A stretch of DNA of 64,000 nt from Algoriphagus boseongensis (lineage in GTDB: Bacteria; Bacteroidota; Bacteroidia; Cytophagales; Cyclobacteriaceae), in the NCBI RefSeq assembly GCF_004362805.1, contig NZ_SNYF01000005.1, positions 1,016,797 to 1,080,796 of the forward strand. Direction: 5' to 3'. A model generated the notes under the pieces. That model was not told where the DNA came from and made no database searches. It saw nothing but the letters and a program-made list of their open reading frames with translations. Below are positions 45,345-52,783 of this stretch, piece after piece (position 1 is the stretch's first letter; each line of letters starts with the position of its first letter). The position numbers and the translations under genes were made by a program.

Positions 45345-45872
45345 ATGGCTAAGAAAAAATTTGCGAGAGAATCAGTTACCATCATGACCGAGATGGTACT
45401 TCCCAACGATACCAATACCTTGAATAACTTAATGGGGGGACGTTTGATGCATTGGATGGATATTGTAGCGGCAATTTCAGCTCAAAAACATAGCAATCGG
45501 ATTGTGGTAACTGCATCTGCAGATAGCATCTCCTTCAAGCAGCCCATCAACTTAGGTAATGTCGTCACTTTAAAAGCGCAGGTCACTCGTTCGTTTAATT
45601 CTTCTATGGAGGTTTATATCGAAGTGACGGCTGAAGATATTCCTGCAAGCAAAAAACTGACAACGCATCGTGCTTTTTTCACTTTCGTGGCGGTAGATCA
45701 AAACGGGAGACCTATCGAAATTCCTGAGTTGATTCCAGAAACTGCTGAAGAGAAAGAGCTTTATGAAGGCGCCTTAAGAAGACGTCAATTGCGCTTGGTT
45801 TTGGCAAAACGAATGAAACCTGAAGATGCTCAAGAACTCAAATCGATTTTTAATTTGGACCAACCGAGTTGA
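45345..45872 (+). CDS. Acyl-CoA thioesterase, hotdog fold
   Basis: 175 residues from the ATG at 45345. Hotdog-fold thioesterase of the YciA/BACH type: ESVTIMTEMVLPNDTNTLNNLMGGRLMHWMDIVAAISA (near 9-45) with the conserved N/D and the GG pair, then VVTASADSISFKQPINLGNVV, and an acidic C-terminus. It hydrolyses fatty acyl-CoA or short acyl-CoA to free CoA. A strong terminator follows, so it is monocistronic. Confidence 0.88.
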   Translation: MAKKKFARESVTIMTEMVLPNDTNTLNNLMGGRLMHWMDIVAAISAQKHSNRIVVTASADSISFKQPINLGNVVTLKAQVTRSFNSSMEVYIEVTAEDIPASKKLTTHRAFFTFVAVDQNGRPIEIPELIPETAEEKELYEGALRRRQLRLVLAKRMKPEDAQELKSIFNLDQPS

Positions 45873-45879
45873 AACTAAG

Positions 45880-45908
45880 AAGGAAAGCAAAAAAGCTTTC
45901 CTTTTTGC
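45880..45908 (+). terminator. Terminator after the thioesterase
   Basis: AAGGAAAGC/GCTTTCCTT around an A-rich loop, then TTTGCTTTTT. Confidence 0.8.
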
Positions 45909-45963
45909 TTTTTAAATCAAATTCAAACTTTGCCTTCCGGCATTTTTTAGGCAATTTCCCAGC

Positions 45964-46548
45964 ATGAACACAGAGAATCTTGAACAACTTAGCCAGTTCC
46001 TCCAAGAAGAAATTTATTTGATTCCGGAAGACAGGGAAAAAGTTTTACAGGAAATAAAGGCCACTCCCAAGGCCAAACCCATTCAAAATCAAATTCAGGC
46101 AGTTGAGAATTCTACGGAAGTGAGTTCAAGCATGGTAGAGGAATCATTTTCTCAAATTGAACCCGATCCGATTCCTGTAAAAGGAAACTTTTCTAAAGGA
46201 ATTCTCTTGGTACATGAGGAATCAGAACTTAATTCTGACTTGATGGATATGCTAGTCAAAATGATCAATGCTTGTGGGCATTCCATGTCAGAAATTGGGT
46301 TGGTCTCTTCAGAATCCTTGGAAAACAGAACAATGGATGAGTTTTTGGCTTTGAATGCTCACATTGTGCTGAAGTTTGGAAGAATCAAACATCTTATCAA
46401 CGCCCTTCCGGCTCATCCCTATGAAGTTTTTTCTGAAGATGAAACCGAATACCTGTTTGCGGATTCTTTATCCATGATAGCTGAGGACAAGAAACTCAAA
46501 AGGGATCTTTGGCAAGCCCTTCAAAAATTATTCAAATTAACTACCTAA
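45964..46548 (+). CDS. Unknown protein resembling the DNA polymerase III psi subunit
   Basis: 194 residues, acidic. Residues 1-75 are low-complexity linker-like, after a short helix MNTENLEQLSQFLQEE. From residue 78 there is an alpha/beta domain: KGILLVHEESEL, MLVKMINACGHSMSEIGLVS, NAHIVLKFGRIKHLI, ADSLSMIAEDKKLKRDLWQAL. The final segment with a charged pair then LW is strikingly like the E. coli HolD end (LRANPTARAALW), and the order of strands fits. The link is by pattern only; a generic NTP-independent alpha/beta role is possible. It starts the four-gene run that ends in CorA. Confidence 0.5.
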   Translation: MNTENLEQLSQFLQEEIYLIPEDREKVLQEIKATPKAKPIQNQIQAVENSTEVSSSMVEESFSQIEPDPIPVKGNFSKGILLVHEESELNSDLMDMLVKMINACGHSMSEIGLVSSESLENRTMDEFLALNAHIVLKFGRIKHLINALPAHPYEVFSEDETEYLFADSLSMIAEDKKLKRDLWQALQKLFKLTT

Positions 46549-46554
46549 GAGCAA

Positions 46555-46866
46555 ATGAACGCCGAACAAATCAAGTGGGCTAAACGATTTAAGTGGATCA
46601 GTCTGATCGAGGGAATGTCCTTCCTAATCTTGCTTTTTATTGCAATGCCTTTAAAATACATCATGGATATGCCACTTGCCGTGACTTATGTGGGCTGGGC
46701 TCATGGGTTGCTGTTTATTCTTTATATCTACACCGTTTTTCCTACTGCCAGTAAATTGAAATGGGAATTTGGAAGAACATTTTTCGCCTTGCTAGCATCC
46801 ATCTTGCCATTTGGTCCTTTTATTTTCGATAGAAATCTGAGGAAAAACCAACATGTAAAATTGTAA
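46555..46866 (+). CDS. DUF3817 membrane protein
   Basis: 103 residues. Three membrane segments (near 14-33, 43-61 and 75-95). The motif FKWISLIEGMSFLILLFIAMPLKY with the EGxS pattern and GWAHGLLFILYIY identify DUF3817 (YdzA-like). Function unknown. It follows the psi-like gene after six bases and precedes the kinase-like gene by three bases. Confidence 0.85.
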   Translation: MNAEQIKWAKRFKWISLIEGMSFLILLFIAMPLKYIMDMPLAVTYVGWAHGLLFILYIYTVFPTASKLKWEFGRTFFALLASILPFGPFIFDRNLRKNQHVKL

Positions 46867-46869
46867 ATC

Positions 46870-47886
46870 ATGGCCTTGATCAGTAAGAAAAAGCTCATCT
46901 ACCCTATTTCTGCGGGACTGAGAAAATACCTGATCAAATATGGACGGGAAGTGGATATTCCCATTCATTACCATGAACTTTTGCGGTACTCCAATTCTAT
47001 TGCCCTATACGATTCTAAAGATCAAGATACGCTTTGGGAGACTGTTTTCTATGACCAAAGTGATCGGGAAGAAATTCACCTGAATGTCAAAAAAATCTAC
47101 GCCTTGCTCAAAGCTGGTGGAGATATGTCTGTGATGAATCACTTGTACATTGACCGGATTGACCTGTGTATTTATGGAAATACTCAGCCATTTCGAGTGA
47201 GAATCGTGAATCGTATCAACGATAACTTCGATTATTTCTATATCAAAAATGCGGATGCCTCGAGGGTTTATGGATTAGAATTGGAGGATTTACTTTCTCC
47301 AAATCGAATAAGCTACTTGGTTCACAAGAATACCCTAATTGAGGAACATATTGCTGGAATTCCAGGCGATAAGTTCATGAGGCAATTTGAGGCCGATCCT
47401 AACCTCAATCCCATTCGTTTGGCTAAAGAGTTTGTAAAATTCAATGAGCGCTGCTTTGTACGGCTTTTGGGAGATATGCATTCGTCCAATTTTGTGGTGG
47501 ACGTTACCCCAGATTTCGAAGAAACCCATTATCGTATTCGTGCTATAGATTTTGACCAGCAATCCTATGAAGGGAAAAAGTCGATCTACCTTCCGCAATA
47601 TTTCAAAGAAAATAATGGCCTGATCAAGCTGGGAATGGAATATATCACTCCAGAATCCATGCGTCAATACCAACGTGAGGAAAGAGCCCTGATCGCAACC
47701 CGCCTTAAATCCTCTCATAAAGAGATCGAAGATATTCTTCACACCATGGAAAAGGACAGGATAGCTCCAGCCGAAAATGTGAACTCCTTGAAGCAGGAAT
47801 TAGCCAAGCATTACAAAAATCAAAAGTTTTTGGATTGCAAAAACATGGGTGAAATTCTAAGAACTAGTTTGGAGCAAGTTCTGTAA
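46870..47886 (+). CDS. Kinase-like protein of unknown function
   Basis: 338 residues, no signal or membrane segments. The middle part has the anatomy of the aminoglycoside phosphotransferase/choline kinase fold: FYIKNADASRVYGLELEDLL (near 124-143), where Lys126 and Glu139 could be the N-lobe pair, LIEEHIAGIPGD as hinge (near 157-168), LLGDMHSSNFVV (near 199-210), which is like the HGDxxxxN catalytic loop, and AIDFDQQ (near 225-231), which is like the DFG/DFD magnesium site. The C-terminal 90 residues are helical and rich in charge. It is therefore a likely small-molecule or protein kinase; no family name is known to me. Confidence 0.6.
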   Translation: MALISKKKLIYPISAGLRKYLIKYGREVDIPIHYHELLRYSNSIALYDSKDQDTLWETVFYDQSDREEIHLNVKKIYALLKAGGDMSVMNHLYIDRIDLCIYGNTQPFRVRIVNRINDNFDYFYIKNADASRVYGLELEDLLSPNRISYLVHKNTLIEEHIAGIPGDKFMRQFEADPNLNPIRLAKEFVKFNERCFVRLLGDMHSSNFVVDVTPDFEETHYRIRAIDFDQQSYEGKKSIYLPQYFKENNGLIKLGMEYITPESMRQYQREERALIATRLKSSHKEIEDILHTMEKDRIAPAENVNSLKQELAKHYKNQKFLDCKNMGEILRTSLEQVL

Positions 47887-47928
47887 ATCCAACCAAAACC
47901 CTTATTTTAGAAAATAAGCCAAAGCACT

Positions 47929-48807
47929 ATGGGAATGAACGTCCGAAAATTCCAAACTTTTGAATGGGTCGATTATGAGAATCCAAAAAAATCAGAATTG
48001 GCTGAATTAATCAAACCATTTGGAATCGACTACCATGTTTTGGAGGATACTTTGCAGGTGGGCCACCTGCCCAAAATCGAAAAGCTAAACAACCTTAATT
48101 TTATAATCTTACGAGCTTATTCGGTAAGCCCTGAAAAGCAGTCTTCCACTATCTCCGATCTTACCAATAAAATTGGCTTTTTCTACAACGATTCCACTTT
48201 GATTACCATTCACCAAAAAGGGTTTAAATTTTTGGAAAACATAGGTGATGACATTGAAGATCCAGAGTCCTTGATGATCAAGATTGTGGAAAGAATGTTG
48301 GAGACGTATGAAAAACCTACAGAGTGGCTATCTGACTTGATGGATAAATTTGAAAAAGACGTATTTCTCCACAAGCTCCAGAAGTTTTCTGTTCATGACC
48401 TATATTATGGGAAAGCCAAAGCTAGGGTATGTAAAAAACTTCTTCTCTTAACCCAAACCGTTTTGAATCAGGTTCAGGTACATCCGGATAATGTTACCAA
48501 GCTTCAAGATGAAAAGGAAACTCTTTACAATCTGATTCACCAACTGGATGAATTTTTGGAAGATGCCAATTCCCTTCTCAATATTTACATATCTACCACT
48601 TCCCAAAAAACTAATGAAGTGATGAAGTTGCTGACCATTTTCTCAGCATTCTTCTTACCGCTAACTTTTATTGTAGGAGTTTATGGAATGAATTTCCAGC
48701 ATATGCCTGAACTCAGTAACCCATATGGATATTACTATACCATTTTGACCATGATTTTGATCTCGGTCTTAATTTTTGTTTGGTTTAAAAGGAAAAGGAT
48801 TATTTAA
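47929..48807 (+). CDS. CorA-family Mg2+ transporter
   Basis: 292 residues. Cytoplasmic funnel domain about 1-220 with long helices, then two C-terminal membrane helices with the defining YGMN motif (VGVYGMNFQHMPEL near 252-265) between them. Mg2+, Co2+ or Ni2+ is the cargo; in the shorter CorA branch the cargo may differ. It follows the kinase-like gene after 42 bases; with those upstream genes it could form one operon. Its last eight bases overlap the end of a convergent minus-strand gene. Confidence 0.9.
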   Translation: MGMNVRKFQTFEWVDYENPKKSELAELIKPFGIDYHVLEDTLQVGHLPKIEKLNNLNFIILRAYSVSPEKQSSTISDLTNKIGFFYNDSTLITIHQKGFKFLENIGDDIEDPESLMIKIVERMLETYEKPTEWLSDLMDKFEKDVFLHKLQKFSVHDLYYGKAKARVCKKLLLLTQTVLNQVQVHPDNVTKLQDEKETLYNLIHQLDEFLEDANSLLNIYISTTSQKTNEVMKLLTIFSAFFLPLTFIVGVYGMNFQHMPELSNPYGYYYTILTMILISVLIFVWFKRKRII

Positions 48808-49255
48808 AATCCAGCAGTTTGCCTTCTTTTTTGATTTGGTTGTCTTTTGCTGCTCCAATTGCAATTCCCAAAGACAGTCCAATAGGAATCCCGATTCCAA
48901 TGAATGCAAAATTCTTTAGGATTGCTGAAAATGCTACGCCAAAAGGAATCCCAAACGCTGCCATTCCTATTCCCATCCATAGTGTTTGGAAATGCTGTGG
49001 AGAATACAAACCCGCTTGGGTGTTTAGATCTTTTAGAAAAGCAGAAAAAGTTGAATTTACTTGTTTTGATAATGCCTTGTCCTCGGCAGATATACTTCTC
49101 AATTCCTCGAATTTACCATTCCATTTTGCTACCAAATCCTCGCGTACATCATGCTGATTTGCAGCTGAAATTAGCTGATTAAGCTTTTCGACTTCCTTTA
49201 AAGTCTTTTGTCCAAGTTTAGAAAGAAAGGATTCGGGGAATTGAGAAATTTTCAT
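48800..49255 (-). CDS. Small glycine-rich membrane protein
   Basis: 151 residues, no family recognised. Residues 1-85 are soluble and helical (KTLKEVEKLNQLISA, KFEELRSISAEDKALSK), then two glycine-rich membrane segments follow (WMGIGMAAFGIPFGVAFSAIL and FIGIGIPIGLSLGIAIGAA) with repeated GxxxG spacing, as in glycine-zipper proteins. A C-terminal basic tail ends the protein. It is three bases from the rmlA end on the same strand (49259), so it is likely transcribed after rmlA. Confidence 0.65.
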   Translation of the reverse strand: MKISQFPESFLSKLGQKTLKEVEKLNQLISAANQHDVREDLVAKWNGKFEELRSISAEDKALSKQVNSTFSAFLKDLNTQAGLYSPQHFQTLWMGIGMAAFGIPFGVAFSAILKNFAFIGIGIPIGLSLGIAIGAAKDNQIKKEGKLLDFK

Positions 49256-49258
49256 CTT

Positions 49259-50119
49259 CTATTTGATCAATCTTTTCAAATAGATTCCATATCCACTTTT
49301 CCCAAGCTTTTCAGCAGCTTTCAGAAGTTGTTCTTTTTCGATAAAGCCATTTCTGTAAGCAATCTCCTCAATACAACCGATCTTCAATCCTTGTCTTTCT
49401 TCAATTACCTCCACAAACTGAGCCGCTTGAAGTAGAGATTGATGCGTTCCTGTATCCAACCAAGCAGTACCTCGATTCAAAATAGCCACTTGAAGCTTGC
49501 CCATTTTAAGGTATTCGTTATTTACATCAGTGATTTCGAGCTCTCCTCTTGGGCTTGGCTTGATATTTTTAGCTATTTCAACAACCTGATTGTCATAGAA
49601 ATAAAGACCGGGAACCGCGAAATTTGACTTAGGGTTAACAGGCTTTTCTTCGATTGAAATTGCTTTTTGGTTTTCGTCAAATTCAACCACTCCGTAGCGC
49701 TCAGGGTCATTCACGTGATAGGCGAAGACCACTCCTCCTTCTGGATTGGTATTCTCCTTAAGCGTTTTATGTAATCCCGATCCGTAAAAAATATTATCCC
49801 CAAGGATCAAAGCAACTTTATCATTCCCGATGAATTTCTCACCTATAATAAAAGCTTGAGCCAAGCCATCTGGGCTTGGCTGAACTGCATATTCAAAAGA
49901 ACAACCCAATTGAGATCCATCTCCCAAAAGCTTTTGAAATGATGCAGAATCCTCTGGAGTAGTGATTATCAAAACTTCTTTGATTCCCGCCATCATCAAA
50001 ACTGACAAGGGGTAATAAATCATGGGCTTATCATAGACCGGCATCAATTGCTTACTAACTGAAATGGTCAAAGGATAAAGTCGTGTTCCGGATCCTCCGG
50101 CTAAAATGATTCCTTTCAT
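49259..50119 (-). CDS. rmlA: Glucose-1-phosphate thymidylyltransferase
   Basis: 286 residues from [16 protein letters not shown]; the extended frame start at 50149 lies within the promoter box and is not used. It makes dTDP-glucose, the first step to dTDP-rhamnose and other deoxysugars. The NTP motif [11 protein letters not shown] (near 8-18), the [11 protein letters not shown] region and [13 protein letters not shown] (near 104-116) are typical. RmlB, C and D are not adjacent, so the rest of the pathway is elsewhere. Confidence 0.93.
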   Translation of the reverse strand: MKGIILAGGSGTRLYPLTISVSKQLMPVYDKPMIYYPLSVLMMAGIKEVLIITTPEDSASFQKLLGDGSQLGCSFEYAVQPSPDGLAQAFIIGEKFIGNDKVALILGDNIFYGSGLHKTLKENTNPEGGVVFAYHVNDPERYGVVEFDENQKAISIEEKPVNPKSNFAVPGLYFYDNQVVEIAKNIKPSPRGELEITDVNNEYLKMGKLQVAILNRGTAWLDTGTHQSLLQAAQFVEVIEERQGLKIGCIEEIAYRNGFIEKEQLLKAAEKLGKSGYGIYLKRLIK

Positions 50120-50148
50120 AAATGTGAAAAACAGAATAAATACTGGCA

Positions 50149-50156
50149 CAAAGCTA
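50149..50156 (-). promoter_or_regulatory. -7 box of rmlA
   Basis: Perfect TAGCTTTG on the minus strand (50156 to 50149), about 30 bases before the ATG at 50119. Supports the shorter start. Confidence 0.45.
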
Positions 50157-50229
50157 TAATCCTAAGCAGATTAAAAAAAACCAATCATAAATAAAGGCCC
50201 TGAGATGAAAATGAAATCGATTTAGGCAC

Positions 50230-50279
50230 TTTGGAAAGACCTTTTGGTAGTATTTTTCGGATGAAATTTGATTTCATCC
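50230..50279 (+). promoter_or_regulatory. Promoter and 5' hairpin of the GH32 gene
   Basis: TTTG at 50230-50233, 17 bases, TATTTTTC at 50251-50258 (one mismatch). Next to it is a perfect 9-base inverted repeat GGATGAAAT-TTG-ATTTCATCC (50259-50279) at the transcript start, ending 14 bases before the ATG at 50294. It could be a 5' stem that stabilises the mRNA or an operator for a sugar regulator. Confidence 0.45.
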
Positions 50280-50293
50280 AAATAGCACTGATT

Positions 50294-51778
50294 ATGAAGT
50301 ATTTCTACACCATCCTATTTTTTTCACTAACTCTCCTCTTATTCTCTTGTAAAAAATCAGAAGTACCGGTTTTCCAAGAAAGTGAACTAGAAACCTATCG
50401 GCCTGAATATCATTTTACTCCTAAGAAAGGGTGGATAAACGACCCGAATGGAATGATATTCATTGATGGAGAATATCATCTGTTTTTTCAGTATTATCCA
50501 GATAGCACTGTTTGGGGACCGATGCATTGGGGGCATGCAGTTTCAACAGATTTGGTTAATTGGGAAGAAAAACCCATTGGTTTATATCCTGATTCCTTGG
50601 GTTATATTTTTTCCGGAAGTGCGGTTTATGATGGAGAAAATACTTCAGGACTTGGTAGTTCAGAGAATCCACCTTTGATAGCCATCTTTACTTACCATGA
50701 CATGGAAGGAGAAAAATCCGGGAAAACAGATTATCAAAGTCAGGGTATTGCTTTTTCTCTGGATAAGGGAAAAACCTGGACGAAATATGCCGGAAACCCT
50801 GTTCTTCCTAATCAAGGAATCAAAGACTTTAGAGATCCGAAAGTCAGGCAAATAATTCATCCTGATGGTCAAAAGTCATGGATAATGACTTTGGCTGTAA
50901 TGGATAGAATCCAATTTTTTGAATCTCCTGATCTCAAGAATTGGAAATTACTTAGTGAATTTGGACAGGATGTGGGTGCTCATGGAGGAGTTTGGGAATG
51001 CCCGGATCTTTTGGAGATGACTGCTCCTGATGGAACAAAAAAATGGGTTTTATTGGTAAGTATAAATCCAGGAGGGCCTCAAAAGGGGTCTGCTACGCAA
51101 TACTTTATTGGAAACTTTGCAGAAGGAAAATTCACTCCTGATGATACCATGATCCGATGGCTTGATTATGGACCAGACAACTACGCAGGAGTAACTTGGT
51201 CCAATCTACCTTCTTCTCAAAACAGAACGCTTTTCATAGGCTGGATGAGTAATTGGCTTTATGCCCAAGTCGTTCCTACAAAATCATGGAGATCGGCCAT
51301 GACTTTACCTCGAGAATTGTCTTTAATTGATATTAATGGAACCCTCCTTTTACAATCCAAGCCTGCCAAGGAACTGGAAAACCTAAGAAAAGAGGAATAT
51401 TCCATTTCGAATGAGGAATACCCTCTTCCGTCTCAAGCATTTGAATTAATCGCTGAAGTGGAGGATGAATTTACCCTAGAATTCTCTAATGAACTCGGGG
51501 AAAAATTAATCCTTTCCAAGGAATTTGGATTGGTTTCTATCGACAGAACCCGTGCCGGGAAGTCAACTTTCCATGAAGACTTTGCCGCTGTACATTCTTC
51601 TCCTATGAGTTGGGAAGCAAGGACTATCCGAGTATTTATAGACGCTTCCTCAATCGAATTATTTGTAAATGAGAGCGAAATCACCATGACCTCACTCCTA
51701 TTTCCTGGTTCCCCATGGAAGACGGTAAGTCTTAGTAAGGGACTTGAAGATGTCCGAGTATTTTCTCTAAAAAAATAG
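50294..51778 (+). CDS. GH32 fructan-hydrolysing lipoprotein (levanase/invertase type)
   Basis: 494 residues from the ATG at 50294. Lipoprotein with LLLFSC, lipid anchor Cys19, so it faces the periplasm or the cell surface. The GH32 five-bladed propeller has the nucleophile Asp50 in WINDPNG, the transition-state stabiliser Asp181 in FRDPK and the acid/base Glu235 in WECPDLL; a beta-sandwich follows near residue 360 to the end. It cleaves fructose from levan, inulin or sucrose. It has no SusC/SusD pair, fructokinase or sugar importer next to it, so it is a stand-alone gene; the hairpin before it may respond to a regulator. Confidence 0.92.
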   Translation: MKYFYTILFFSLTLLLFSCKKSEVPVFQESELETYRPEYHFTPKKGWINDPNGMIFIDGEYHLFFQYYPDSTVWGPMHWGHAVSTDLVNWEEKPIGLYPDSLGYIFSGSAVYDGENTSGLGSSENPPLIAIFTYHDMEGEKSGKTDYQSQGIAFSLDKGKTWTKYAGNPVLPNQGIKDFRDPKVRQIIHPDGQKSWIMTLAVMDRIQFFESPDLKNWKLLSEFGQDVGAHGGVWECPDLLEMTAPDGTKKWVLLVSINPGGPQKGSATQYFIGNFAEGKFTPDDTMIRWLDYGPDNYAGVTWSNLPSSQNRTLFIGWMSNWLYAQVVPTKSWRSAMTLPRELSLIDINGTLLLQSKPAKELENLRKEEYSISNEEYPLPSQAFELIAEVEDEFTLEFSNELGEKLILSKEFGLVSIDRTRAGKSTFHEDFAAVHSSPMSWEARTIRVFIDASSIELFVNESEITMTSLLFPGSPWKTVSLSKGLEDVRVFSLKK

Positions 51779-51814
51779 TCTACGAATACTTCTAAATATC
51801 AAAATCAATTCATT

Positions 51815-51822
51815 TACCTTTG
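51815..51822 (+). promoter_or_regulatory. -7 box before the secreted unknown protein
   Basis: Perfect TACCTTTG box 23 bases before the ATG at 51845. No clear -33 element. Confidence 0.4.
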
Positions 51823-51844
51823 AGTTGGTTTTGTGTTTAAAAAA

Positions 51845-52189
51845 ATGAAAAAACAGGGAATTGCCTTCCTTTTATTCTTCTGCTGGATAGTTGGCATAAC
51901 TGCTGTTTTTTCCTTTCCTCCCAAGCTCAACCAAGCTTCTCAAAAAGCCCCTATAACCACAAGTGTTAGTGAAATTCAATCCCAGAATATTCACTTCAGG
52001 GCATCCCAAGACAGGCCTCAAATTCCTCCCTTTGAAATTGATTGGAGGCTAAGTGCCAAATTGAATTCCACCTGGATTCCGGAATTTAAAGCTGTCCGAT
52101 CCATCTATTTACCACCTTCCTTTTTTCAAAAATCCAAAGCACTTTTTGATGTGAAAGAAACCTTTATCCGGTTTTTTCACAGCTGGTAG
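51845..52189 (+). CDS. Small secreted or membrane-anchored protein of unknown function
   Basis: 114 residues from the ATG at 51845, or 118 from a GTG at 51833. N-terminal hydrophobic segment (GIAFLLFFCWIVGITAVFSF) could be a signal or anchor. The rest has no known motif: FRASQDRPQIPPFEIDWRLSAKL and a C-terminal IRFFHSW. Lone gene after the GH32 gene with its own -7 box. I would keep it as hypothetical. Confidence 0.5.
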   Translation: MKKQGIAFLLFFCWIVGITAVFSFPPKLNQASQKAPITTSVSEIQSQNIHFRASQDRPQIPPFEIDWRLSAKLNSTWIPEFKAVRSIYLPPSFFQKSKALFDVKETFIRFFHSW

Positions 52190-52251
52190 AAAGGTCTTTT
52201 TAAGCCCAATAGGGCACTATTTTATTTCCTTTCACCAAAATCTTCTTAAAC

Positions 52252-52740
52252 ATGTTCGACATTGAACCTGTGACAATTGTTTTGTCACTTCTATTATTCG
52301 GTGCCTTCACCGCACCATTCGTTTACCATTCTTCCAAGAAAAAGAAAAAAACTAAGGCTCTGGAATCCAAACTCAATGAGCTGGCGAAGGCTCAAGGAGC
52401 AAACCTTTCTCTGACTGAAATCTGGAGAAATTATTACGTTTTCGGACTTGATCCTGCTAAAAACTGCTTGATCTATTTTCAAGATACTCCCGAATTCTCT
52501 CCTATTGTTCTGGATTTGAATGATTTCAAAAAAGTAGGAGTAATCCGAAAAAACCTAGAGTCCAAAAACGAATCCAGTGGACGCCAGATCTTGGATTATT
52601 TGGCTTTGGAATTCACGAAAAAGTCAGGCGGGAATTCAATCCAGCTTGAGTTTTATAATGGAGACTTATTTTCTGACCTTATGGGTGAGACTCTTCTCGC
52701 CGACAAGTGGTTAGAAATTTTACAAAAACAACTTAAATGA
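52252..52740 (+). CDS. Single-span membrane protein with a cytoplasmic domain, unknown function
   Basis: 162 residues. One membrane segment (about 6-24), then a lysine stretch SSKKKKKTKALE, which should stay in the cytoplasm. The domain NYYVFGLDPAKNCLIYF, VLDLNDFKKVGVI, LALEFTKKSGGNSIQLEFYN and the ending LADKWLEILQKQLK alternate like a pleckstrin-homology or similar beta-sheet domain. No family name recognised. It is 44 bases before the NSS transporter and may be co-transcribed. Confidence 0.6.
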   Translation: MFDIEPVTIVLSLLLFGAFTAPFVYHSSKKKKKTKALESKLNELAKAQGANLSLTEIWRNYYVFGLDPAKNCLIYFQDTPEFSPIVLDLNDFKKVGVIRKNLESKNESSGRQILDYLALEFTKKSGGNSIQLEFYNGDLFSDLMGETLLADKWLEILQKQLK

Positions 52741-52783
52741 TAAATCGGGGGTGGTTCAAACCCATCCCCATTTTTAAAATTTT

